A DNA stretch of 64,000 nt, taken from the NCBI RefSeq assembly GCF_964019385.1, contig NC_088649.1, positions 24,676,302 through 24,740,301 of the forward strand. Reading direction: 5' to 3'. This DNA comes from Sycon ciliatum. Taxonomy: Eukaryota > Porifera > Calcarea > Leucosolenida > Sycettidae. The notes under the pieces are model-generated. The model searched no databases. It had not been told where the DNA came from and saw only the letters and a list, made by a program, of their open reading frames with translations. Shown here piece after piece: positions 49,685 to 61,449 of the stretch (the stretch's first letter is position 1; every line of letters begins with the position of its first letter). The translations under genes were made by a program, and so were the position numbers.

Positions 49685-52286
49685 CTACATGTTAAGGACA
49701 GTTCTTAGTATTTTAACCGAAACTTGGATAGCCTCCTGTTGCACAATAGCCAGGTCTCCTCCCTGCACAGTCCGGAGGCATTGAGGAGTCTCCCCCACCA
49801 AGCCTCCCAGGGCACCGAGAACAACAGGGACCAAGTCAACCTGGGTGAGGGACCAAATTATGGAAATCTCCCGCTTAAAGCCATAACATTTTGAGCGCTT
49901 TTCAGCCATTTTCTTATTGATGTTGTTCTCACCAGGAACACTGATGTCTTTAATGTATGCGATGCGCTCCTTGTCATCAACAAGGAGCAGATCGGGCCTG
50001 TTTGCTGATAGTTGCAGGTCAGTTGGGACCGAATACTCCCATAGAGCCGATACCGATCACTTTTGACCAATGCCTTGAGCTGGTGGTCGAATCGTGAATC
50101 ACCAGTAGGTAGATCTCGTGCTCTACACATTTCGAAGTGCACATACTTTACTATCCGGTTATGACGTTCGATGTGACTGGTCCGAACAAGAACTGGGCAG
50201 GGCTGACAATGTGGTCAATTGTTTCTAAGCTGCCCTTGCAAAGCCGGCAATTGGCATCAGTTTGAGCAATTGACTTCATCGTCAGGCGAAATTCCTGGTC
50301 AGTCGGCGACATGCATTTTTCACAAAAAAATTGCGTTTCACCTGCTGGGAGAGTATGCGTGTACTCGAGTCTCATCCTGAGCACGTTTTTTTCTTCTTTT
50401 TTTTCAGCTCCAGTATAGCTGGATTTTTCATTGCAAAGCCGTCCTCGATTGTTGTGTTCGTTGTTCAAACGAAGTGGACATTCAATCATGAAGGCAGAGG
50501 ACATAGGAGCCTGATTGGAGTTTCTCGTGGCATAGGACGGCCACACAGAGACACTTTTGGATTTTCTGAATATAAAATACCGTACACTGAGATGCTGAGA
50601 TCAATTTGTGCGATATCAAATTATTGTTTGTGATCTACCACATCGAGCAGAACGGGATCCAAACACAAGCTTACCGACGGTTAGGCTGCCGACCTGACTG
50701 GACAAATGATCCCTGGCTTCACCAAATGCCAGAAGTCGGACACCGTGTCCTTTGCCGCGACGTCCATCTCCAAAAAGAACTCCATCTTCGTCGTGAAAAA
50801 GCTTGAAATACTCAATATTCAAACAAGATTCGCGGTCTCACCCTTTCTCAGATCGAATCATTTTTTCTTGTAGCAGTTGCAGGGCAGATCCCCGCCACTA
50901 CTTCAACAGAAGATGGCTCCAAAGCATGCCTGGAACAAGCCATATCGAGGTTGCAAGCCACCCCTCTCAGCACTTTTTCTGAAGAAATTCGAAATTTCAA
51001 TGGTGGAAGATATACTATGAAGAGAATTTCAAAAAGTATGTTTCGCGGAGCGATCGCTCAACCTACGTCATTCAAACTTTGCAGGGTGGTTCAGACGTAC
51101 ATGCTAGGCATGGAACCACAGACGATGATATCATAGTTGACACACAGAGTCACAAACACAGCAGATTCGTGTGCACAGATACTAAATTAGTGGACGTCGT
51201 CATCTTCTACCCGCTGATCTCAAATGTACTATGACGTGCTATTTCGCCTGACGTATGGCGTATTGGTAATTTTTCGTTTTGAGGGATTGGTCTTGTGCTG
51301 CCATAATCATGCCCTTAGTTGAAGGTTTCAGTGTTCTTGATTTCAGCCACACCAAGGTAAGCTCCTTATCGAGGCGATTTTCCTCCAAGCGGCTCCAATA
51401 TCTCCCATGCAGCGGCATAGTGGAAAGTGTTAAGGATTTTCGCTCTGCGGCTTTGGGGTGGTGAAATCCAGACACAGTCAAGGCTGATCTTGTCGCTCAA
51501 TCTGTGGTCTTTATTTCAGCCTCAGTCCAATTTACGATTCCATAACAATTATGTCATAACCGGCAGAGCATATGTATTGATGGCCTTGATCATGTTTCAC
51601 GCATTCAATCCACTGTTAAGAAGCAAATACAATCTCTTTTTGTATTCTGCAGTGAGTTCTGTCTGGAGCTGCGGGTATGATATCATGGCTGCTTGCACTA
51701 CTCCAAGGTACTTGTATGTTTCATTGAGTCGTAGTGGCTCTGCAATGGTCTCATCGCCAACCTGGATAGAGCATCCTTCATCTGGTTTTCCTTTCCTGAC
51801 TTGCAGCACGGCACACTTGGCCGGGTTGATATTCATGCCGATGTCATCACCAACGCCACACACGGTAGACACGAGGGTAGTCACATCCTTTGTAGTTTTC
51901 CCATAGAGTTTAATGTCGTTCATGTACCAAGAGTGATTAATAGTCAACTTGGCGTCTCTGCGGCTGACTCTGTATCCCAAAGGCAATCGGTTGAGCTCGA
52001 AACTGATTGGGTTTAGCGCCAGGCAAAACAGTAACGGGGATAATGTGTCACCTTGAAATATGCCTCTTCTTATAGAAATGTTGCCGGTAGTGACCCTGCA
52101 TCTTCCCTGGTCGCATATGTGCATTGTCGTTCTCCAGTTCTCCAGAATCATCTTATCCACCATCAGGTGCTCCTTGCAACCAAGACCAGCTGCTGCACAA
52201 CCGTGCTGCTCCGTTGCAAGTAGTTCACGTTGATTGTTGTGCTGCCACAAACCTGTGACATCATCATGCACAGACACAAAAGACAA
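49685..52286 (-). pseudogene. LINE RT with C-terminal zinc motif, one insertion
   Basis: Reading down from 52286: MILENWRTTMHICDQGRCRV, IRRGIFQGDTLSPLLFCLAL, NHSWYMNDIKLYG (YMDD with Asp-to-Asn, 51930), NPAKCAVLQVRKGK, YKYLGVVQAA; then HHPKAAERKSLTLSTMPLHG and KTKNYQYAIRQAK (51240-51480). After the insertion 50409-51070: TDANCRLCKGSLETIDHIVS (50215-50275), RPDLLLVDDKE-like and IWSLTQVDLVPVVLGALGGL. This is a LINE type common in molluscs and cnidarians with a CRLC...ET..H finger and a 'R.DL.L.D...VPVV.GALG' tail. The YMND change, frameshifts and the insertion make it dead. Confidence 0.87.
50409..51070. repeat. Dispersed ~660-bp repeat, copy 2
   Basis: Match to 21621-22279. Here it lies inside the minus-strand LINE, between its middle and its zinc-finger region. 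A T-rich run precedes it at 50390-50404, possibly a poly(A) tail in the opposite sense. Confidence 0.85.
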
Positions 52287-52382
52287 ATTGAACCGAGTCG
52301 AACTGGCATGAGCGACTCATGCTGCAGGACATCGCTGGGGTGATGGCTGAAATTCACCTTCCTCCGACTACCACGCAACATC

Positions 52383-54200
52383 ATGACGGAGTCGGCTATG
52401 GAGAAGGCAACAGCTCTCAACAAGTTCTTTATCTCCCAAAGCCAACAGTCCATCGACAAGACCACCTGTACTACACCAGACATCAACACTACCCCTGACA
52501 TCAGTCATACTCTAAATACAATCGCAGCAACAGTGGAAGAGATCGAGAAGCTTCTATGCAGTCTAGACACTGGCAAGAGCCCAGGCTTTGACAACATCCC
52601 AACTCGGCTCCTGAAAGAAACTGCAAAGGAAATCTCCCCATCTCTCACTAGTCTCTACAATCTGTCCTTCAGAACCGGAGAAATACCACAGGATTGGAAA
52701 GACGCAACTATTACACCCATCCCCAAGTCGGGCAACCCCTACCATCCTACCAACTACCGACCCATCTCCCTGCTCAGTATAATATCAAAAACACAAGAGA
52801 AAAATAGTCCACTCTCGTCTGTACAATCACATAGCACCGCACTTACCCTCCAACCAATCCGGCTTCAGGAAACAAGACGGGACCGAACTGCAACTCGCAC
52901 GGATCGTCCACCAGATGTCCACAGCAAGGGATGCAGGGAAGCATGTTGTAACGTGTTTCTTCGATCTCAGTAAAGCCTTTGATCTTGTATGACATCAAGG
53001 CTTGCTGAAAAAGCTGAGCCACTATGGTGTCGACGGCAAGGCTCACAATTGGCTCGAAGCCTACTTGACAGGACGCAGACAGCGGGTGCAGGTTGAAGGC
53101 ACAACATCCGCCTTCATACCAATACCAGCAGGAGTGCCCCAGGGCTCGCTCCTGGGACCACTTCTGTTCCTGGCATACACCATTGACCTGCCCACTGCCT
53201 GTGAAAATGCTACAACCTCGTGTAGCCAGTTCGCGGACGACTCCCCTCTAATTGCCATTGCAGGCAGCTACATTGAGTGTGAAGCTGCGCTACAAAGAAG
53301 CGTCGATGCCGCAGCAGAATGGCTAGAGCGCTGGCACCTGCTAGTCAATAAAACGAAAACCGTCATCCTCCCTTTCTACCATGCTAACCGACCCCCACCA
53401 CGACTACCCGAAATAAAACTTGGCCAAACCCTATTAGAAACAGTAACACAACATCGTCACCTCGGCATCATCTTTCAGCACGACCTAAGATGGTCAGCCC
53501 ACCTTGACTTTGTGCTGAAGAAAGCCGTAAAATCTTTTAATATTCTCTTTAGGCTCAAATCAACTCCACACACTAAATCACTTTCTCTCATTTACAAAAC
53601 GTATATCCTGCCTATAATTGAATATGCATGCATTGCTGTCACCCCGCTCTCAATCGCAGCCCTTGACCGTCTTGAGCGAATCCAGCGCAAGGCGGCCAGA
53701 ATCTGCCTCCGTCTCCCCCTTTACACTCCTCTGGATCATTCAACACTGCTCCATCGGCTCAAAAGGCCGACAATGTTCTCTCGCCGCAAAGTGAAGCTCA
53801 CCCTTCTTGCTCACTCCATAAAATACCAATATGCCCCACAACACATACGCTTGCTCAACACCCCCGCTCAAGTTACCGCCCAGTACAGTCTTCGACACGC
53901 ACGCACTTGGCACCTCCCACCCTCCAGAACCGATCGCTGTAAAGACTCCCCACTGTACAAGTCCCTAGAATACTACAATGCCCTCCCTGCTAGCATTCGT
54001 GACGTCTCCTCCCGACCTGCTTTCAAACAAGAAATCTGCTCACTGCTGATTAACTCAATCTGCTCCTGCAGCGCTCACCCTCTCCCATACTTGTAAAGTT
54101 CAAAGTGATGTAAATCACTTTCCAACTGTTTAACCCACAATCTCACCTTCTCATCAATTTATCTCTTATTGGCGATGGTGCCATCGTGAGAATAAACAAG
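52383..54200 (+). pseudogene. CR1-like LINE, RT to 3' end, nearly intact
   Basis: Frame one (52383-52795): GKSPGFDNIPTRLLKE, TPIPKSGNPYHPTNYRPISL LSIISKT. A one-base shift leads to NQSGFRKQDGTELQLARIV and FFDLSKAFDLV, where TGA (52991-52993) replaces a Trp codon. From 53002: AGVPQGSLLGPLLFLAYTID, SCSQFADDSPLI (catalytic FADD), TVILPFYHANRPPPRLPEIK, HLGIIFQHDLRWS, LDRLERIQRKAARICLRLPL, then TWHLPPSRTDRCKDSPLYKS and LPASIRDVSSRPAF. The 3' UTR ends ATTGGCGATGGTGCCATCGT GAGAATAAAC and an A-rich tail. Only two lesions are visible in ~1.7 kb; the 5' part including endonuclease is truncated. It is the reference for the other CR1 copies. Confidence 0.93.
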
Positions 54201-55091
54201 AAAAAAAAGAAAAGAAACAGTCTCGGACTAGAGTGAAGCCAAGCTCACAGCGGATCCGTCCCATGTGGACGCTGTACGGGTCTCCGGTTGCCGCTGCCAG
54301 GCGAATGGCGAGACGTTTCAACACATTCCGGGCCTCACCGCCAGCCCCCCCCCCCCCCCTGACAGAGGAGAACACCAATGGAGAGAAGCTGCCCCTCTGA
54401 AGCTGCCGTTCCGCCTTAGACACAGCTTGATTTTTAGGGGTTTGATACTTCCTGTACACACTGTACGAGTCACGCTTCCGTTTGATTTGTTCTCTTAATG
54501 CTGGTGTTAGGCAAGGTGGTCGGGCAGATTTCGAGGGTGTGCATCGGATTGTTGATTTGCGTCGCTCTAGATAGGACTGCAGTATCTCCTCCAAAGTGTT
54601 GTACAGCATATCTGCAGATAGGGATGGATCACCCCGATGTAGTTGGAGCACAGCCTCCCAGTCAATATGAAATTGACGCTCATTGAGCACAACTGCCGTT
54701 TCATTCGGCACGGATGAGATGTTCAATGAAGCAAGGTTACTTCGATGTGGAAGCTGTTTGTGCTCAGAGACATGAGATGGCATGGACTGTGACATTTTAA
54801 TTTTACCAACACCAACACAGTGGTCAGATTGGCCCATAGGTGCTTCAGCATGGAGGTCGTCAATGGCGTGGGGAATATCCGTTATTACAAGATCCAGAGC
54901 CGCTCCAGCGCCCGAGGCAGACTCGTGAGTGGGGAAGTTTACCAATTGCTCCAAAGAAAACATCTTTAAGCAAACATCGCAATTGGTGACCTGCTGTGTC
55001 GGTAATGTCCCCCTCCCAGTCTGAACACCTAGCGTTGAAATCCCCCATCAACACTACTCCAGATGTTGGAGCTTTGACAACAGTCAGACAG

Positions 55092-56438
55092 CAGCCAGCA
55101 GAAACCAGCCAGCAGAAACCTGAACATGTGTAATTTTTTCAAAAATTCTTTTTTCCCTCGAAATTGTTTCTACACTATTAATCTGAAACTCGGGTATTTA
55201 CTATTGAGCCAATAATAAAAGTAGAAAGGAAAAGGACATATAGTATCTAGTTACAGTGGTGGAGAGTTACTCTTAACTCGTTTCCATATGTCCTTTTCCT
55301 TTCTACACTATTAATCATTCAAGTTATCAAGTTTGGTGACAATCTGATAAGCGAAAGCATGGAAAATAGAGTTTGAAGTCACACAGGTCAAGATTCGGTA
55401 CAGGTGGTGCAGCATCCATGCCTAGTGACTCCATGCAAGTTGATCCTACAGTTTCTAATTGTGATGTGGAACAGGTACATGTAAGTGAATAAAATGCAAG
55501 TCAGGCTTGCCCTCTTGGTGCTGCAGGCATGAGTAGTTCAGAAGTGTGGAGATAATCTGTATACATCACTACCTTCTTTACAACACCAGAGTGCAAAACG
55601 ATGATTGGTGGCTGGCCTTCCAAATTGTGTTCAGGGACCTCTGTGCTGGCAGTTTGAGCGTTGTCACAAAGCTTGCCATACTGATAGATGTACTGACCAA
55701 TACCACTGACATCCACTCCCTAGCATAATTGTATTTCAATGATATGAGCGAATACTCGCGTTTTGTAGCACGTGAAGATGTTGCCCCAAAGCGTTCAGCC
55801 GGTTTGAGTTTTTAGGAATCCCCTTTCTCAGCACGGGCAGCAGCCAGCTTGGCGTCGTCTGGCAAGGTAGAGTACTGATAATACTACGCTCTGTTTTGCG
55901 CCGTGAGAAGCCCTCCATCAGTGTCTGCAACATCATTGTTGTCGATGTAGAAATACGGATCGCTCATCGGGTCGACATTCAGCTTCTCCTCGCAGTCGCT
56001 ATTACTCCCGCGCTGACTATCGTCACCACACGTATCCAGTGTCGATTTTATGAGCGCTCTTCGTTGCTATGCATATGAGACTCGCCACTGCTGGACAAAC
56101 TCAGCGAGATCGCCACCAAAGAAATAATTCCGATCGCGAACTAACTTTCAGCGCCGCTTCGTACAGGAGTCTCACGCTGACAACTCTGGACCAAAGTCCT
56201 TGTCGCTACACCTGTCGCCATCGCTGTGTCTAAACTCAACCTCCGTGTGACGAGCTCTCACCTAGTGCTAAAATCAATTGACCAGAGACATTTGAAGACA
56301 CTTGAAACTCCTTTGACAACAAAGACACCCACTGGATCGAAAAAGAATCTTCAAAAGCCAGCTCACTGCGCGTCCCAAACTTTGACGTCACATGTTGATG
56401 ATTGATATCAAGTACACAAGTGCTGGTTTTCGCTGGCC
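55092..56438. mobile_element. Insertion with CCAGC-AGAAACCAGC-type inverted ends
   Basis: Left CAGCCAGCAGAAACCAGCC and right inverse GGCCAGCGAAAACCAGC bound 1.35 kb inserted in a LINE endonuclease. Within it, a minus frame near 55800-55975 reads MSDPYFYIDNNDVADTDGG and DDAKLAAARAEKGDS, an acidic leader like those of other transposon genes here, with stops. It also contains a remnant of the satellite-forming element (55184-55300). Superfamily unknown. Confidence 0.55.
55184..55316. mobile_element. Collapsed copy of the palindromic element
   Basis: GAAACTCGGG, TATTGAGCCAATAATAAAAG and AAAAGGACATATAG face the inverse GTTACTCTTAACTCGTTTCC ATATGTCC after only ~50 bases, so nearly all of the middle is deleted. 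TTCTACACTATTAATC occurs on both sides (55167-55182, 55301-55316). Confidence 0.7.
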
Positions 56439-57097
56439 GGGGCTCATGTATCAAGAGCGACAGCCGTGTTCGAGGGTGGGCGGTAAAGGGATCCAATGAG
56501 CAGGGACTTCACGGATCCAAATGTCTGTGTTCCGGTACACTTCAGCGGAAACTCAATCTCTACAAAGGTAGCTTCGAAATTTGCAGCGTGAAGGTCCGAA
56601 CGATGTACAACAGGAGGAAATACACCAGACTTCACAAGAAGAGCAACTCCACCATACCCCAAAAGTTCGGATCTGTTTGTTTTGTTTTCGGCTGTAGGTC
56701 TGTCTCTTCGATAACAGTCGTATCCTGGAATAGAGAATATTTGAGTTCCGTGCAGCCATGTCTCAGTAATAGACACGAACAGCGGGTCCCACGCCGAGCA
56801 GAAGTCAGTTAATTCCGCGACCTTGTTTCGTATTGATCTAGCGTTAAAGCAGACAAATGGGTGACTGTTAGCCGGTAATGGTAGGGGCTGGAATGTTTTC
56901 GCTTCGGAATTTAGCAATCTACCCGGAATGAAGGTTGGGGCCCGCACATTCAGTTCCGAGGTATTCATTGTGAGAGAGTTATCTTTTCTTTTTTTCTTTT
57001 TTCTTTTTCTTTTTTTAAATGTTTTACTGCCAGAAGTCGTCTTCATATTAGGAGGTAGATATGCCTGTTTGTTGTACGACTTTAAATAAATTCAACC

Positions 57098-57262
57098 AGC
57101 CATAGCTCAGTGGTCACAGCATCGCTGGCTACATGCGAGTGTCCCTGGTTCGAGTCCTGGTGGTGACAGTCAAATTTTCTTCAGGCTGTCCCCGTTTGTG
57201 TCTTTCCCCCAATTAGTGAATTCTTTATAGCAGTAAAACAATAAGTTATGATATAAAATAGT
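57098..57262 (+). mobile_element. tRNA-derived SINE next to the satellite array
   Basis: A box TAGCTCAGTGG (57103-57113) and perfect B box GGTTCGAGTCC (57147-57157), then the tail seen at 37.6 kb ending GTTATGATATAAAATAG. It is followed without a gap by a diverged element end (ACTCGGATATTGAGCCAATT, 57266) and (TAA)n. Confidence 0.83.
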
Positions 57263-57311
57263 TTTACTCGGATATTGAGCCAATTTAATAATAATAATAA
57301 TATATTATTAT

Positions 57312-60300
57312 TGTAAAATAGAAAAGGACATATGGATACGAGTTTAGAGTAACTCTCCATCACTGTAACATGATACTATACACAGTCAGAAAGTGCAATA
57401 ACTAGGCACAAAACTGACAGAGTACTGAGACATTCGACGTCCTGACACCTAACTTTAACACATCTCCGTAGCGCTAACCGACAGCCTTCCAACTTGGAAG
57501 GTTCAAGGTTATGGAAAAGACCAAAGAGGGGAAGGCAAGCGCAACGAAAACGAGCAAAAGCCACAGTCCCAACGGAACAAAGAATGTCGATTGTTACTGG
57601 ACGATGACGAGACCAGTACGATATTTGACAAAGCGGTCTAACTACAATTCGAAGCAGCAAAGCAGCACACCACCCAACTTGGGTGGGTCATAAATATCAA
57701 AGATAAGTAAAGAAAGGGAAGCTTTGCGAAAACGAATTGTACAAGCCGAAAGCCAAACTCCTACAGTACTCCTCATGCATGACATTGTGATGGACTAGTT
57801 GACTACAAAACACGTTGTTTCACACGACGTACGTTTCGCCGTATGGTTCGTGACCGCTCATCAGGTGTGCAATTTGAAACTCGGATGTTGAGCCATAAAT
57901 AAATGTAAAATAGAAAAGGACATATGGATACGAGTTTAGAGTAACTCTCCATCACTGTAACATGATACTATACACAGTCAGAAAGTGCAATAACTAGGCA
58001 CAAAACTGACAGAGTACTGAGACATTCGACGTCCTGACACCTAACTTTAACACATCTCCGTAGCGCTAACCGACAGCCTTCCAACTTGGAAGGTTCAAGG
58101 TTATGGAAAAGACCAAAGAGGGGAAGGCAAGCGCAACGAAAACGAGCAAAAGCCACAGTCCCAACGGAACAAAGAATGTCGATTGTTACTGGACGATGAC
58201 GAGACCAGTACGATATTTGACAAAGCGGTCTAACTACAATTCGAAGCAGCAAAGCAGCACACCACCCAACTTGGGTGGGTCATAAATATCAAAGATAAGT
58301 AAAGAAAGGGAAGCTTTGCGAAAACGAATTGTACAAGCCGAAAGCCAAACTCCTACAGTACTCCTCATGCATGACATTGTGATGGACTAGTTGACTACAA
58401 AACACGTTGTTTCACACGACGTACGTTTCGCCGTATGGTTCGTGACGGCTCATCAGGTGTGCAATTTGAAACTCGGATGTTGAGCCATAAATAAATGTAA
58501 AATAGAAAAGGACATATGGATACGAGTTTAGAGTAACTCTCCATCACTGTAACATGATACTATACACAGTCAGAAAGTGCAATAACTAGGCACAAAACTG
58601 ACAGAGTACTGAGACATTCGACGTCCTGACACCTAACTTTAACACATCTCCGTAGCGCTAACCGACAGCCTTCCAACTTGGAAGGTTCAAGATTATGGAA
58701 AAGACCAAAGAGGGGAAGGCAAGCGCAACGAAAACGAGCAAAAGCCACAGTCCCAACGGAACAAAGAATGTCGATTGTTACTGGACGATGACGAGACCAG
58801 TACGATATTTGACAAAGCGGTCTAACTACAATTCGAAGCAGCAAAGCAGCACACCACCCAACTTGGGTGGGTCATAAATATCAAAGATAAGTAAAGAAAG
58901 GGAAGCTTTGCGAAAACGAATTGTACAAGCCGAAAGCCAAACTCCTACAGTACTCCTCATGCATGACATTGTGATGGACTAGTTGACTACAAAACACGTT
59001 GTTTCACACGACGTACGTTTCGCCGTATGGTTCGTGACGGCTCATCAGGTGTGCAATTTGAAACTCGGATGTTGAGCCATAAATAAATGTAAAATAGAAA
59101 AGGACATATGGATACGAGTTTAGAGTAACTCTCCATCACTGTAACATGATACTATACACAGTCAGAAAGTGCAATAACTAGGCACAAAACTGACAGAGTA
59201 CTGAGACATTCGACGTCCTGACACCTAACTTTAACACATCTCCGTAGCGCTAACCGACAGCCTTCCAACTTGGAAGGTTCAAGGTTATGGAAAAGACCAA
59301 AGAGGGGAAGGCAAGCGCAACGAAAACGAGCAAAAGCCACAGTCCCAACGGAACAAAGAATGTCGATTGTTACTGGACGATGACGAGACCAGTACGATAT
59401 TTGACAAAGCGGTCTAACTACAATTCGAAGCAGCAAAGCAGCACACCACCCAACTTGGGTGGGTCATAAATATCAAAGATAAGTAAAGAAAGGGAAGCTT
59501 TGCGAAAACGAATTGTACAAGCCGAAAGCCAAACTCCTACAGTACTCCTCATGCATGACATTGTGATGGACTAGTTGACTACAAAACACGTTGTTTCACA
59601 CGACGTACGTTTCGCCGTATGGTTCGTGACGGCTCATCAGGTGTGCAATTTGAAACTCGGATGTTGAGCCATAAATAAATGTAAAATAGAGAAGGACATA
59701 TGGATACGAGTTTAGAGTAACTCTCCATCACTGTAACATGATACTATACACAGTCAGAAAGTGCAATAACTAGGCACAAAACTGACAGAGTACTGAGACA
59801 TTCGACGTCCTGACACCTAACTTTAACACATCTCCGTAGCGCTAACCGACAGCCTTCCAACTTGGAAGGTTCAAGGTTATGGAAAAGACCAAAGAGGGGA
59901 AGGCAAGCGCAACGAAAACGAGCAAAAGCCACAGTCCCAACGGAACAAAGAATGTCGATTGTTACTGGACGATGACGAGACCAGTACGATATTTGACAAA
60001 GCGGTCTAACTACAATTCGAAGCAGCAAAGCAGCACACCACCCAACTTGGGTGGGTCATAAATATCAAAGATAAGTAAAGAAAGGGAAGCTTTGCGAAAA
60101 CGAATTGTACAAGCCGAAAGCCAAACTCCTACAGTACTCCTCATGCATGACATTGTGATGGACTAGTTGACTACAAAACACGTTGTTTCACACGACGTAC
60201 GTTTCGCCGTATGGTTCGTGACGGCTCATCAGGTGTGCAATTTGAAACTCGGATGTTGAGCCATAAATAAATGTAAAATAGAAAAGGACATATGGATACG

Positions 60301-61431
60301 AGTTTAGAGTAACTCTCCATCACTGTAACATGATACTATACACAGTCAGAAAGTGCAATAACTAGGCACAAAACTGACAGAGTACTGAGACATTCGACGT
60401 CCTGACACCTAACTTTAACACATCTCCGTAGCGCTAACCGACAGCCTTCCAACTTGGAAGGTTCAAGGTTATGGAAAAGACCAAAGAGGGGAAGGCAAGC
60501 GCAACGAAAACGAGCAAAAGCCACAGTCCCAACGGAACAAAGAATGTCGATTGTTACTGGACGATGACGAGACCAGTACGATATTTGACAAAGCGGTCTA
60601 ACTACAATTCGAAGCAGCAAAGCAGCACACCACCCAACTTGGGTGGGTCATAAATATCAAAGATAAGTAAAGAAAGGGAAGCTTTGCGAAAACGAATTGT
60701 ACAAGCCGAAAGCCAAACTCCTACAGTACTCCTCATGCATGACATTGTGATGGACTAGTTGACTACAAAACACGTTGTTTCACACGACGTACGTTTCGCC
60801 GTATGGTTCGTGACGGCTCATCAGGTGTGCAATTTGAAACTCGGATGTTGAGCCATAAATAAATGTAAAATAGAAAAGGACATATGGATACGAGTTTAGA
60901 GTAACTCTCCATCACTGTAACATGATACTATACACAGTCAGAAAGTGCAATAACTAGGCACAAAACTGACAGAGTACTGAGACATTCGACGTCCTGACAC
61001 CTAACTTTAACACATCTCCGTAGCGCTAACCGACAGCCTTCCAACTTGGAAGGTTCAAGGTTATGGAAAAGACCAAAGAGGGGAAGGCAAGCGCAACGAA
61101 AACGAGCAAAAGCCACAGTCCCAACGGAACAAAGAATGTCGATTGTTACTGGACGATGACGAGACCAGTACGATATTTGACAAAGCGGTCTAACTACAAT
61201 TCGAAGCAGCAAAGCAGCACACCACCCAACTTGGGTGGGTCATAAATATCAAAGATAAGTAAAGAAAGGGAAGCTTTGCGAAAACGAATTGTACAAGCCG
61301 AAAGCCAAACTCCTACAGTACTCCTCATGCATGACATTGTGATGGACTAGTTGACTACAAAACACGTTGTTTCACACGACGTACGTTTCGCCGTATGGTT
61401 CGTGACGGCTCATCAGGTGTGCAATTTGAAA
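57312..61431 (+). repeat. 592-bp satellite array, seven forward units
   Basis: Exact 592-bp period (GCAATTTGAAACTCGG at 57869, 58461 and onward to 61421). Units are nearly identical; I see only scattered single differences, such as 57855, 58692 and 59691. Each unit runs from an element end (ACTCGGATGTTGAGCC) to GGCTCATCAGGTGTGCAATT, which are the end and centre of the palindromic element at 33897-34548. Internal dyads: CCTTCCAACTTGGAAGG and ACCCAACTTGGGT. Repeated 94- and 60-codon frames arise only from the unit and are not genes. Confidence 0.95.
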
Positions 61432-61449
61432 CTCGGATTTTCAAATTGC
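61421..61449. repeat. Centre of a ~4.7-kb palindrome
   Basis: GCAATTTGAAA, 7-bp spacer CTCGGAT (61432-61438), TTTCAAATTGC. The arms extend at least 2.3 kb each way. The centre lies at the natural edge of the unit, so the two innermost units make one full-length palindromic element. Confidence 0.93.

Larger units (their letters stand above)
54270..57046 (-). pseudogene. LINE endonuclease and RT linker, split by an insertion
   Basis: Block one (56445-57046, minus): VCFNARSIRNKVAELTDFCS, FVSITETWLHGT, YDCYRRDRP, YGGVALLVKSG, LIGSLYRPPSNT. Block two (54270-55084, minus): VVLMGDFNARCSDWEGD, a frameshift, then VNFPTHESASGAGAALDLVI, GQSDHCVGVG and a basic linker with RKYQTPKNQAVSKAERQLQR. Together: the full set of APE endonuclease motifs of a CR1/L2-type LINE, interrupted between YRPPSNT and GDFNA by 55092-56438. 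RT is absent; another CR1 abuts at 54200. A C14 run lies at 54347-54360. Confidence 0.87.
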
